The notes beneath the pieces are model-generated. The model did no database searches and was not told the DNA's origin. It was given only the letters and a program-made list of their open reading frames with translations. Below, piece after piece: positions 1 through 8,271 of a DNA stretch of 64,000 bases (its first letter is position 1; the number at the start of each line of letters is the position of its first letter). A program made the position numbers and the translations under genes. Source of the stretch: Anaerolineaceae bacterium UBA2260 (GTDB lineage: Bacteria; Chloroflexota; Anaerolineae; Anaerolineales; Anaerolineaceae); the NCBI GenBank assembly GCA_002347485.1, contig DDXM01000003.1:13153-77152 (forward strand). Reading direction: 5' to 3'.

Positions 1-2
1 AC

Positions 3-539
3 CGCAACAGTTACAGCGCCCGCGCTGACCTGGGCGGCGGCGTGGTCAACACCCTTTGCCATCCCTTCGACTACCTGCGCTGGCTCTTTGGAGAGGTCAG
101 TCAACTGAGCGCGTACACGTCCAACCAGGGGTTGAACCTGGATGTGGAAGACACGGCAGACGTGCTGCTACAATTTTCAGATGGCCCCACCGCCAACGTT
201 CATTTGGATTATATTCAGCGCCCGGGACAACATGTCCTGTGGATCACCGGGACGACAGGCAGCATTCACTGGGACAACACAACTGGCAAAGCCAGGTATT
301 ATGATATTGAAACAAAAATCTGGCACGAAGTGCCTCCACCTCCGGATTTTGAGCGCAATCACCTGTTCCTGGCCGAGATGGCGCACTTTCTGAGTGTCGT
401 CTGCGGGGAGGAAACGTCCGCCTGCACGCTTGAGGATGGGCTTGCCGCCCTGGCGATCACCGACGCTGTACACCGTTCTGCCAGGGACGGTGTGATACTG
501 ACATTAGCCCGAAATGAAGATAGCGAGAATAGAATATGA
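3..539 (+). CDS. Gfo/Idh/MocA family oxidoreductase, C-terminal part (cut by window start)
   Basis: Only the C-terminal substrate domain is visible. The open frame runs in from the window edge, so the true start and the N-terminal Rossmann NAD(P) domain lie upstream. The segment LGGGVVNTLCHPFDYLRWLF matches the conserved GGG-x-H-x-DYLxWLFG signature of this family, in which the His helps bind substrate. Family members oxidise or reduce sugars or cyclitols with NAD(P). Its stop codon overlaps the next start (ATGA at 536-539), so it is the visible first gene of the glycan operon and probably makes a modified sugar for it. The exact substrate cannot be read. Confidence 0.85.
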   Translation, partial: RNSYSARADLGGGVVNTLCHPFDYLRWLFGEVSQLSAYTSNQGLNLDVEDTADVLLQFSDGPTANVHLDYIQRPGQHVLWITGTTGSIHWDNTTGKARYYDIETKIWHEVPPPPDFERNHLFLAEMAHFLSVVCGEETSACTLEDGLAALAITDAVHRSARDGVILTLARNEDSENRI

Positions 540-1477
540 GAAAAGGAATCAACCCGGTCAAACAACTTCAGACGGTCCAAAAGCCGCAGCGAGTCACCGT
601 AACGGTGTTGAATCATATCCCATTCCTCGACGGCTTTTACGCGGACATGCTCAAAGTGCTGGATCTGAGCCTGACCAGCCTGCGCCAAAACGCGGGAATG
701 GAGTTTGACCTGCTGGTTTATGACAACGGTTCCTGCGCTGAAGCGCGCGCGTACCTGTTGTCGGAATTCGAGAAGGGTAACATCCAGACGCTCATCCTTT
801 CAGACCGCAATATGGGCAAAGGCGGGGCGTGGAATGTGATGCTGCAGGCTGCCCCGGGTGAGATCGTCGCTTATGCTGATAACGATGTGCTTTACCACGC
901 GGGTTGGCTGCGCGAATCAGTGAAAGTGCTGGAGACTTTTCCGAATGTCGGCATGGTCACTTCGCGGCCATACCACTCCATCCCGGACCTGTACTCGGCT
1001 TGCCTGGAGTGGGCTGCTGCGACCCCCGATGTGCAGGTTGAAACCGGTAAGCTCATCAACCCGGAATGGATCCGTGAATTTCTGCTCAGCCTGGGCAGGA
1101 CAGAGGAAGAGATGCTGGAGGATATCAGCCAGGAGGATGTGAAGTTAACCTACCGGGGAGTGAGCGCGTTCTGCGGCGCTTCACACTGGCAATTCCTGGC
1201 ATGGAAAAAAGTACTGCAGGAATTCCTGCCCATCGACCTATCAAAACCGCTTGGCCAGGTGCTGCGCCTGGATAAAATGGTGAACGAGCGCGGCTACCTG
1301 CGGTTGATGACCGACCAGCCATACGTGATGAACCTGAGCAACAGCGTCGAGCTGCCAAATACCGCCAGCCCGGCACCTGAGCCGCAATCGCGCCCACGCA
1401 TGTGGGATTTCCCGCTTATCAAAAGCCCGTTGATGCGCCTCTATCACGCGATCTTCCGTTTGTATTACGACAGGTAA
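536..1477 (+). CDS. Family 2 glycosyltransferase (GT-A fold)
   Basis: 313 residues. The N-terminal half has the GT2 layout: a first beta strand (VTVTVLNHIPFLDGF), LLVYDNGS in the nucleotide-binding position, GGAWNVML, and YADNDVLYHAGW, whose DND triplet occupies the usual DXD metal/nucleotide position near residue 120. The C-terminal half is family-specific and I cannot assign an acceptor. It starts inside the stop of the oxidoreductase gene (4-base overlap) and ends 3 bases before the next gene, so it is co-transcribed. It probably adds one sugar of the surface glycan on the cytoplasmic face. Confidence 0.85.
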   Translation: MRKGINPVKQLQTVQKPQRVTVTVLNHIPFLDGFYADMLKVLDLSLTSLRQNAGMEFDLLVYDNGSCAEARAYLLSEFEKGNIQTLILSDRNMGKGGAWNVMLQAAPGEIVAYADNDVLYHAGWLRESVKVLETFPNVGMVTSRPYHSIPDLYSACLEWAAATPDVQVETGKLINPEWIREFLLSLGRTEEEMLEDISQEDVKLTYRGVSAFCGASHWQFLAWKKVLQEFLPIDLSKPLGQVLRLDKMVNERGYLRLMTDQPYVMNLSNSVELPNTASPAPEPQSRPRMWDFPLIKSPLMRLYHAIFRLYYDR

Positions 1478-1480
1478 ATT

Positions 1481-2332
1481 ATGAGGATGCTGTACGCTTC
1501 ATGCCGATACGATCCATTTGACCGCGATGCGGGTAGCGGGGTGGATTTCAACATGTACGAAGCTTTTCAACAACTTGGGGTGGAGCTCACTCACCTTGGT
1601 CCATTCAAGGATCATCGCTCTCTACCAGAAAAACTCTACCGTAAAGCCCATCGCTTGTTCTCCCGCAAACTCACCGCCAAATTTTCCAAAGCGTATCTGC
1701 ACTCATGCGCCAGGATCGTGGACGAGGCCGTGGCGCGTTACCAACCTGATGCCATCTTTACGCACAATCTTATCCCCCCGGTGTACAGCCGGTCCAGCAC
1801 GTCTGTAATCTACAAAACTGACTCGATCCTCTCCAACATGCACGAGCTGTGTCCAACTTACTCACGCCTGGAATTTCTACACATGCTGGAATGGGAGAGA
1901 AAGGCCCTGCAGCGCTCCGCTCTCATCGTTACAGTCAACGACTGGGCGCGCAAGGCTTTGTTGAAGGATTTTCACATCTCCACATCCAGGATCATGATGA
2001 TGCCCATCTCCTCATCGCTTCCCGCTGAGGTGATTCCGCAAGAAGAAGACAAAACAATCTCTCCAAATGACCTGCACCTCTTATCAGTCGGCAGACGCTA
2101 TCATGTAAAAGACAGCGATAAATCCATCGCTATAACCAGGATGCTGCGCTCAAAAGGCATCAACGCGCAATTACGGGTAGTCGGACTGGATGGCGAGAAC
2201 GCGGATGGTGTTGAATTTATGGGGTTATACAAGAAGGAATTGTGTAAGAAGGAATTGACCTGGCGGTCAATGGCTGAAAATATCCTGGCAGCATTCGAAT
2301 GTGTCCGAACCGATGAGGTAACTAAGAAATGA
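1481..2332 (+). CDS. GT4-like glycosyltransferase with an internal deletion
   Basis: 283 residues against about 370 for a normal GT4 enzyme. The N-terminal GT-B domain is intact and the C-terminal domain begins normally (LHLLSVGRRYHVKDSD, then LRVVGLDG). After EFMGLYKKEL, however, the chain jumps to LTWRSMAENILAAFE, which in GT4 proteins is the very last helix. The segment between, normally holding the EX7E nucleotide-sugar site, is missing. A 12-base direct repeat (2231-2242 and 2246-2257, coding KKEL-C-KKEL) sits at the join, as expected of a repeat-associated deletion. The reading frame is kept, but activity is unlikely unless the fold is compensated. It may be a decaying gene. Confidence 0.7.
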   Translation: MRMLYASCRYDPFDRDAGSGVDFNMYEAFQQLGVELTHLGPFKDHRSLPEKLYRKAHRLFSRKLTAKFSKAYLHSCARIVDEAVARYQPDAIFTHNLIPPVYSRSSTSVIYKTDSILSNMHELCPTYSRLEFLHMLEWERKALQRSALIVTVNDWARKALLKDFHISTSRIMMMPISSSLPAEVIPQEEDKTISPNDLHLLSVGRRYHVKDSDKSIAITRMLRSKGINAQLRVVGLDGENADGVEFMGLYKKELCKKELTWRSMAENILAAFECVRTDEVTKK

Positions 2333-2430
2333 ATCAGTCCTTCTATCAATGCGGATGTCCCGCTGCTGCCAGTTTGAAACAATCGGATTTTGGTGTTTGG
2401 TAAAATTCACAAAGCCTACCCGGAGGTAGT

Positions 2431-3252
2431 ATGTCGGAAGTTTTCGCGAAATTCTCACTAAAAGGAAAAACCGCCCTCGTCACAGGCGGCGCGGGTTTGC
2501 TCGGCAAGGAGTTTTGCCTGACGCTGGCGCAGGCTGGCGCGGTCGTTTACGCCGCAGATCTCAACGCTGAGGCTGCCCGCGCGGTCGCCGACGCCCTGCG
2601 CGCGGCGGGATACCCGGCGCATGGCATCGGCTTGGATGTGACCAACCCCACTTCGGTGACTGCGGTGGTTGACGAGATCGTCGCCGCCACCGGCCGCCTG
2701 GACGTACTGGTAAATAGCGCTGCGATGGACCCCAAGTTCGACCCTGAGCACGCGCAGAATTCCAGTAACGCATTCGAGACCTATCCCTTAGAGTCCTGGC
2801 AGGACGCGCTGAATGTCAACCTCACCGGGCCTTTCCTCATTTCGCAAGCAGCCGCTCGCCAGATGGTCAAACAGGGGAAAGGTTCGATCATCAACATCTG
2901 CTCCACTTACGGGTTGGGCGGGCCGGACCAGCGCATCTACGAGAAACCCGGCACACCAAAGGTGTTCAAACCGGTCTACTACACTGTCACCAAAGCGGGC
3001 ATTCTGGGATTCACCAAGTACCTGGCGACCTATTACGCCGGAAGCGAGATCCGGGTGAACGCGCTTACCCCCGGTGGTGTGTACAACAATCACGATGAGG
3101 AGTTCGTACGCAATTATTCCGCGCGCACGGTGATCGGTCGCATGGCGCACAAGGATGAGATGAACGGGGCGCTGCTGTTTCTGGCATCAGACGCCTCATC
3201 CTACATGACGGGCGGCAACGTGATCGTGGACGGAGGCTGGACAGCGTGGTAA
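2431..3252 (+). CDS. SDR-family oxidoreductase, PtmA-like
   Basis: 273 residues, the usual length for a classical short-chain dehydrogenase. The nucleotide motif TGGAGLLG is at residues 18-25, an NSAA motif follows, then NICSTYG (catalytic Ser region) and YYTVTKAG giving the catalytic Y-x3-K. The start follows a good ribosome site (GGAGG, 4 bases before ATG). The next gene starts inside its last codons. SDRs of this type sit beside CMP-nonulosonate synthetases in flagellin-glycan loci (PtmA with PtmB in Campylobacter), so a role in making or modifying a nonulosonic acid precursor is inferred. The substrate is unknown. Confidence 0.8.
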   Translation: MSEVFAKFSLKGKTALVTGGAGLLGKEFCLTLAQAGAVVYAADLNAEAARAVADALRAAGYPAHGIGLDVTNPTSVTAVVDEIVAATGRLDVLVNSAAMDPKFDPEHAQNSSNAFETYPLESWQDALNVNLTGPFLISQAAARQMVKQGKGSIINICSTYGLGGPDQRIYEKPGTPKVFKPVYYTVTKAGILGFTKYLATYYAGSEIRVNALTPGGVYNNHDEEFVRNYSARTVIGRMAHKDEMNGALLFLASDASSYMTGGNVIVDGGWTAW

Positions 3253-4478
3253 AGAAACCGGAAGTCCTCGCGGTGATCCCCGCGCGCGGCGGCTCCAAAG
3301 GCATTCCGCGCAAGAATATAAAACTTTTCGCTGGATACCCGTTGATCAGTTACAGCATCGCGGCGGCGCTTCAATCCAACAGCGTCACAAGGGTAATCGT
3401 TTCGACCGACGACGAGGAGATCGCCGCGGTCGCGCGCCAGTTCGGGGCGGAGACTCCGTTCCTGCGCCCTGCGGAGCTGGCGCAGGATCAGACTACCGAT
3501 CTGCCTGTATTCGAACATGCGCTGCAATGGCTGAAGGAAAATGAGGATTATTCACCTGACCTGGTCATACAGCTCCGCCCCACTTCACCCATCCGGCCGC
3601 GCCAATGCGTAGACGAGGCAGTCGCGCTGTTGCTGCAACACCCCGAAGCTGACAGCGTGCGCGGGGTGGTGCCCAGCGGGCAGAATCCCTACAAGATGTG
3701 GCGTCTCGATGGCGACGAAAAACCGATGACCCCTTTGCTCTCATTGGAAGGCGTGGATGAGCCGTTCAATTCACCGCGCCAGGCGCTTCCACCCACTTAC
3801 TGGCAGACCGGTCACATCGACGTCATCCGCCCGCGCGCCATCCTGGAACAGAAATCCATGAGCGGCACAGTGATTCTCCCTTATCTGATCGACCCGCGCT
3901 ACACAGTGGACATTGACACCCCGTTCGACTGGCAGCGTTATGAATGGCTGGTGCGCAACGGCGACCTGGACATGGTCGATCCCGCCAGCCGCAGGCGGCA
4001 TTTTCCTACGAAAGTCTCGCTGGTGGTGATGGACTTCGACGGCGTGCTGACCGACAACCTGGTCTATGTGGATGAAAATGGAGGTGAAAAGGTGGCGTCT
4101 TCACGCGGCGACAGCATGGGCATCCGGCTGGTACGCGAAGCGCTGCCGATCGATTTTTTGGTCATTTCCACCGAGGTCAACCCGGTGGTAAGCGCGCGCT
4201 GTAATAAACTTAAGTTGGAAGTCCACCAGGGCATCAAGGATAAAGTGGCAGTGCTGAGCAACGTTCTGCAGCAAAAAGGCATACCTGCTGAGGAAGTCGT
4301 GTTCATTGGAAACGACGTCAATGACCTGGGATGCCTGCAACTCGCCGGTTATGCGGTGGTCCCTGCTGACGCAGAGCCCGGGGTCAAACGCCACGCCGAC
4401 CTGGTGCTTACACGTAAAGGTGGTCGTGGCGCGGTGCGCGAATTTTGCGATACCCTGTTGGAAAAATTCAGTAATTAA
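3246..4478 (+). CDS. CMP-nonulosonate synthetase fused to KdsC-like HAD phosphatase
   Basis: 410 residues in two domains. Residues about 1-235 are a cytidylyltransferase of the NeuA/PtmB type with the signature VIPARGGSKGIPRKN near residue 10. Residues about 255-410 are a C0-type HAD phosphatase with MDFDGVLTD (nucleophile D263 and acid D265), a Thr in VISTE, Lys in QGIKDK and GNDVND. The same order of domains occurs in animal CMP-sialate synthetase. Because the catalytic Asp pair is present, the fusion may dephosphorylate a nonulosonate 9-phosphate and then couple it to CMP. The start is GTG, overlapping the SDR stop by 7 bases. NeuB lies directly downstream. Confidence 0.88.
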   Translation: MVKKPEVLAVIPARGGSKGIPRKNIKLFAGYPLISYSIAAALQSNSVTRVIVSTDDEEIAAVARQFGAETPFLRPAELAQDQTTDLPVFEHALQWLKENEDYSPDLVIQLRPTSPIRPRQCVDEAVALLLQHPEADSVRGVVPSGQNPYKMWRLDGDEKPMTPLLSLEGVDEPFNSPRQALPPTYWQTGHIDVIRPRAILEQKSMSGTVILPYLIDPRYTVDIDTPFDWQRYEWLVRNGDLDMVDPASRRRHFPTKVSLVVMDFDGVLTDNLVYVDENGGEKVASSRGDSMGIRLVREALPIDFLVISTEVNPVVSARCNKLKLEVHQGIKDKVAVLSNVLQQKGIPAEEVVFIGNDVNDLGCLQLAGYAVVPADAEPGVKRHADLVLTRKGGRGAVREFCDTLLEKFSN

Positions 4479-4500
4479 CCTCGCATCACAGGAGTATTAA

Positions 4501-5376
4501 ATGGCACGAGAAGTGAAGATCGGAAACAAGTGGGTCGGTGACGGCCACCCGGCGTATATCGTCGCCGAGATCGGGATCAACCATAACGGTGATATTGGCA
4601 TCGCCAAGGAACTCATCCAGGCTGGCAGGCACGCCGGCGTCGACGCGGTGAAGTTCCAAAAGCGCACCCCTGAATTGTGCGTTCCACCCGAACAGCGCAA
4701 CCAGATGCGCGAAACCCCCTGGGGATACATCTCCTACCTGGATTACCGTTACAAGGTGGAATTTACCGAGACGGAGTACGATGAGATCGACCGTTTTGCG
4801 CGTGAAAACAGCATGGATTGGTTCGCGTCCGTGTGGGATGAACCCTCGGTCGATTTCCTGGAGAAATACAATCCCATCGCTTACAAGGTTCCCTCAGCCT
4901 CCCTGACTGACAACGGTCTCTTGAAGCATTTGAGGACCACCGGCAGACCGCTCATCCTTTCTACAGGTATGTCCACCCTCGACCAGATCAAATCCGCGGT
5001 CAACCTCATCGGTGAGCACGATCTCATCATCACCCACACCACCAGCTCCTACCCGTGTGATCCTTATGAGCTGAATCTGCGCATGATCCACACCTTGCGC
5101 GACATGTTCAATTGCCCGATCGGTTATTCGGGTCACGAAGTCGGCCTGGTCACATCTGCCGTGGCGGTTGGCCTGGGCGCGTGCCTGGTTGAACGGCACA
5201 TCACCCTCGACCGCGCGCTATGGGGTTCCGACCAGGCGGCGTCAGTCGAGCCTGGCGGTTTTGAACGCCTCGTGAAGTACATCCGCGTCACCGAAGCCGC
5301 GATCGGCGATGGCGTGAAAAAAGTTTACGATAGCGAAATGTCTTCGCTGCGCAAGTTGAGACGGATCCAGGATTGA
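4501..5376 (+). CDS. neuB: NeuB-family nonulosonic acid synthase lacking the SAF domain
   Basis: 291 residues. The whole chain is the NeuB TIM-barrel: YIVAEIGINHNG, DAVKFQKR, STGMSTLDQI, HTTSSYPC, GYSGHEVG and ERHITLDR are all present. Family enzymes condense phosphoenolpyruvate with a six-carbon N-acyl sugar or its 6-phosphate. The usual 340-350-residue enzyme continues into a C-terminal SAF (antifreeze-like) domain that caps the partner subunit's active site; here the protein stops at LRKLRRIQD just before it. Good SD AGGAG lies 8 bases ahead of ATG. The fused synthetase/phosphatase upstream should use its product. Whether the product is Neu5Ac, KDN or legionaminate-like cannot be decided. 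Confidence 0.88.
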   Translation: MAREVKIGNKWVGDGHPAYIVAEIGINHNGDIGIAKELIQAGRHAGVDAVKFQKRTPELCVPPEQRNQMRETPWGYISYLDYRYKVEFTETEYDEIDRFARENSMDWFASVWDEPSVDFLEKYNPIAYKVPSASLTDNGLLKHLRTTGRPLILSTGMSTLDQIKSAVNLIGEHDLIITHTTSSYPCDPYELNLRMIHTLRDMFNCPIGYSGHEVGLVTSAVAVGLGACLVERHITLDRALWGSDQAASVEPGGFERLVKYIRVTEAAIGDGVKKVYDSEMSSLRKLRRIQD

Positions 5377-6983
5377 AACTGACCTACCAACGTATCTCTA
5401 ATGGCATCCACCAGCGCTGGGTTCACTTTTGGAACAACCGGCGTTGGCAGGTTTTGATCAAAAGCATAAACCGTAACGCCCTCGGCATTGATGATTCACG
5501 ACCGGTGATCTTTTTCAACGCCTCAACCCGCCTGCAAGCCATGAGCCAGAACGCGGCTTATTCCCTCCTCACCGCTCTGGCGGTCAGGCTGGCGGGGGTT
5601 CCGGTCATCCAGTTCGTATGCCAGAGCGGTCTGCGACGCTGCGTGTTGGGCAGCAATCGGGATGATTTCTCGATAACCCCTCCCTGTGACAAATGCGTCA
5701 GGCAAAGCCGCGATGTGTTCAATGGCATTGATACGCGCTGGTTCGAGCAGCGGGATTTTCCTGAACTCGAGGGTGCATTATCCAGGCTCACCATCAAAGA
5801 GATGATGGACTTCACATACCAGGGAGCGCCGTTGGGGTTTTGGGCGTTGAACTCGCTTCGCTGGGTGCTGCGTCGCCATTCCCTGCCTGATAACGACCAA
5901 ACCCGCGCGTTCATGCGCGCCTTCATCGTTGGCGCATGGAATGTATGCCAGCAATTCAACGACATGGTCGAACGCGAACACCCGCGCGCGGTGGTGGTGT
6001 TCAACGGCATGTTCTACCCTGAAGCTGCAGCCCGTCATGTCTGTCTGCAGAAAGGTATCCGCGTCATCACCCACGAGGTGGGTCTGCGCCCGTACACCGC
6101 TTTCTTCACCACCGGAGAGGCAACAGCTTACCCGATGCAGATCGATCCCGGCTTTCAATTGTCCCCGGAGATGAACAAGCGGCTGGACGATTACCTTTCC
6201 TCCCGCTTCCAGGGTAATTTCTCTATGGCGGGCATCCGCTTCTGGCCGGAGATCAAAACGCTGGACGACGCCTTCCTGGCAAAGGCCGAACGCTTCGAAA
6301 AGATCGTTCCGGTCTTCACCAACGTCATCTTCGACACCAGCCAGGTGCATGCCAACACCATTTTCCCGCACATGTTCGCCTGGTTGGAAAATGTGCGCGA
6401 AGTAGCCCGTGCTCACCCCACTGTGCTCTTTGTGCTGCGCGCCCACCCTGATGAAAGCCGCCCGGGCAAGGAAAGCCGCGAGAGTGTTGGCGGCTGGGTG
6501 CGCGCCTCGGACATCCTCGACCTGCCCAATGTGGTCTTTTACGAAAGCAACGAATTTGTCAATTCCTACGAGCTGATCCGCCGCTCGCACCTGGTGATGG
6601 TATACAACTCGACCATCGGATTGGAAGCCACCCTGCTCGGGAAACCGGTGATCGCCGGGGGCAAGGCGCGCTTCACCCAGCTTGAAACATCGTTCTACCC
6701 CTCAAGCAGAGAAGAGTATAACCGGACGCTGAACAGCTTCTTGACCGCGGACAAGGTCGAGGTGCCACCTCAATTCCAGCACAACGCCAGGCGCTTCCTG
6801 TATTACCAGTTGTACGCCACCTCCCTTGAGTTTGATGAGTTCCTAGAAGATGACCGCGTGTGGAAAGGGTACGTAAAACTAAAGCAGTTCCCTTTCGAGC
6901 GTCTGAGCCCACAGCGGTCACAAACGGTCAGCGTTCTGTTGGATGGCATCCTCGGGGAAGGAGACCTTACCTACCCCGTATGA
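5373..6983 (+). CDS. Capsule-polysaccharide-type glycosyltransferase (GT-B-like), uncharacterised
   Basis: 536 residues with no signal peptide. The C-terminal half looks like the nucleotide-binding domain of capsule-type transferases: LFVLRAHPDESRPGKESR, then SHLVMVYNSTIGLEATLLGK, the S/T-x-GLEA-LLGKP block that binds the nucleotide sugar. A Cys-rich patch (CQSGLRRC, CDKC) near residues 85-115 could bind metal or be structural. It starts with TTG overlapping the neuB stop and ends in an ATGA overlap with the next gene. Given its place directly after the CMP-nonulosonate genes it is one candidate for a nonulosonate transferase, but this is inference. Confidence 0.65.
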   Translation: MKLTYQRISNGIHQRWVHFWNNRRWQVLIKSINRNALGIDDSRPVIFFNASTRLQAMSQNAAYSLLTALAVRLAGVPVIQFVCQSGLRRCVLGSNRDDFSITPPCDKCVRQSRDVFNGIDTRWFEQRDFPELEGALSRLTIKEMMDFTYQGAPLGFWALNSLRWVLRRHSLPDNDQTRAFMRAFIVGAWNVCQQFNDMVEREHPRAVVVFNGMFYPEAAARHVCLQKGIRVITHEVGLRPYTAFFTTGEATAYPMQIDPGFQLSPEMNKRLDDYLSSRFQGNFSMAGIRFWPEIKTLDDAFLAKAERFEKIVPVFTNVIFDTSQVHANTIFPHMFAWLENVREVARAHPTVLFVLRAHPDESRPGKESRESVGGWVRASDILDLPNVVFYESNEFVNSYELIRRSHLVMVYNSTIGLEATLLGKPVIAGGKARFTQLETSFYPSSREEYNRTLNSFLTADKVEVPPQFQHNARRFLYYQLYATSLEFDEFLEDDRVWKGYVKLKQFPFERLSPQRSQTVSVLLDGILGEGDLTYPV

Positions 6984-7924
6984 AAACTCCCCTCTGTTCA
7001 CTCATCATCCGCGCGTATAACGAAGAAAAGCACATCGGCCGCCTGCTGCAAGGGATCCAGGAGCAGGTTGTCAAAGACATCCAAATCATCCTGGTGGACT
7101 CAGGCTCCACAGATCGTACCAGGGAGATCGCGCGAGAGCACACGGTGGAAATCGTCGAGATCGCCCCGCAGGAGTTTACCTTTGGGCGGTCGCTGAACCT
7201 GGGATTTAAAGAGGCAAAAGCGCCCATTGTTGTGATAGCCAGCGCTCACGTTTACCCGGTTTATCCCGATTGGTTGGAGCGGTTGTTGGAACCTTTCGGC
7301 AACCAGCGGGTCGGGTTGGTATATGGCAAGCAGCGCGGCGCAGCCAGCACCCATTTTTCGGAGCATCAGATCTTTCATCACTGGTACCCTGAGCGATCGG
7401 TGAACTGGCAGTCTCACCCGTTCTGCAACAACGCCAACGCCGCGATACGCCGCGAATTGTGGGAGCAGCATCCCTACGACGAAACGCTGCCCGGCCTGGA
7501 AGATCTGGAATGGGGCAAGTGGGCGCAGGAGCAGGGTTACGGCATCGCGTACAGCGCCGAAGCTGAAGTGATCCATGTGCATAACGAAAGCCTGGCGGGC
7601 ATCTACAACCGTTACAAACGCGAAGCCATGGCGTTTAAACGCCTCTATCCGCACGAAACCTTTCACCTGCAGGATATGTTCCGCCTGTTCCTGCAAAATG
7701 TGTTCAGCGACTGGCGCGAAGCCCGCCAGCAAGGCAAGTTCACAGCAAACTGGATCAAAATCGCGGGTTTCCGCTGGCGGCAGTTCCACGGAACCTACCA
7801 GGGATACCGGCAATCCGGACCGCTGACCTGGCAATTGAAAAAAGCCTTTTATTATCCGCGTGACCCGGCAGCAACACCCAAACAAAGCGAGAAACGTGAT
7901 ATCCAACCAATTCAGTATAATTAG
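6980..7924 (+). CDS. Family 2 glycosyltransferase
   Basis: 314 residues from ATG at 6980, chosen because it overlaps the preceding stop (ATGA) and begins exactly at the conserved MKTPLCSLIIRAYNEEKHIG strand; a longer in-frame extension only shadows the upstream gene. GT2 motifs: SLIIRAYNEE, ILVDSGSTDRT, IVVIASAHVYPVYPDWLE, and LPGLEDLEWGKW, which carries the ED pair of the catalytic base region. A C-terminal Arg/Lys-rich helix may touch the membrane. Probably one step of repeat-unit assembly. Acceptor unknown. Confidence 0.87.
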   Translation: MKTPLCSLIIRAYNEEKHIGRLLQGIQEQVVKDIQIILVDSGSTDRTREIAREHTVEIVEIAPQEFTFGRSLNLGFKEAKAPIVVIASAHVYPVYPDWLERLLEPFGNQRVGLVYGKQRGAASTHFSEHQIFHHWYPERSVNWQSHPFCNNANAAIRRELWEQHPYDETLPGLEDLEWGKWAQEQGYGIAYSAEAEVIHVHNESLAGIYNRYKREAMAFKRLYPHETFHLQDMFRLFLQNVFSDWREARQQGKFTANWIKIAGFRWRQFHGTYQGYRQSGPLTWQLKKAFYYPRDPAATPKQSEKRDIQPIQYN

Positions 7925-7950
7925 CGATAAGTAGAGAAAGAGGAAACCAA

Positions 7951-8238
7951 ATGCTTACTTTAACGGTTGAATTCACAGGGCTTTCACGGGCGATTACCGG
8001 CACTTCACACGCTACGCTGACGTTGCCCGAGGGAACCACTTACCGCGAGGTTGTTCAGCACATCGGAAAAAGATACCCCCAGTTGGTTGGCGTGCTCATT
8101 GCCGAGGATGGAGAGACCTTTCTCAGCTCGAATATGTTCGTGATCGACGGAGATTACGCCAACCCGGCAATGGTGATGGATGACCCGATCAAGGACGGGG
8201 AACATCTTCACCTGGTGTCCGTGATCACCGGTGGATAA
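7951..8238 (+). CDS. MoaD/ThiS-like ubiquitin-fold protein ending in Gly-Gly
   Basis: 95 residues with the beta-grasp pattern of MoaD/ThiS: an N-terminal beta hairpin (LTLTVEFTGL), LPEGTTYREVVQHIG, and a C-terminus HLVSVITGG whose Gly94-Gly95 is the tail that is adenylated and thiocarboxylated in sulfur carriers. SD GAGGA lies 6 bases before ATG. No MoeB/ThiF-type activating enzyme and no molybdopterin or thiamine gene is in the window. Its place between glycan genes, directly ahead of a cytidylyltransferase, suggests sulfur delivery or conjugation tied to the glycan, or it may be a passenger using a distant E1. Confidence 0.8.
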   Translation: MLTLTVEFTGLSRAITGTSHATLTLPEGTTYREVVQHIGKRYPQLVGVLIAEDGETFLSSNMFVIDGDYANPAMVMDDPIKDGEHLHLVSVITGG

Positions 8239-8271
8239 TCGACAATTGCGCATGAAACTAAAGGAAACCTG

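Noticed and set aside
5778..6590. 270-codon open frame on the - strand
   Set aside because: It lies wholly inside the capsule-type transferase gene, has no ribosome site or recognisable motif, and follows from codon bias of the + strand gene.
6860..6979. N-terminal extension of the GT2 at 6980
   Set aside because: The 40 extra residues run inside the previous gene, are Arg-rich with no homology, and the ATGA overlap explains the true start.
7100..7906. 268-codon - strand open frame
   Set aside because: Shadow of the GT2 gene at 6980; its translation shows no family feature.
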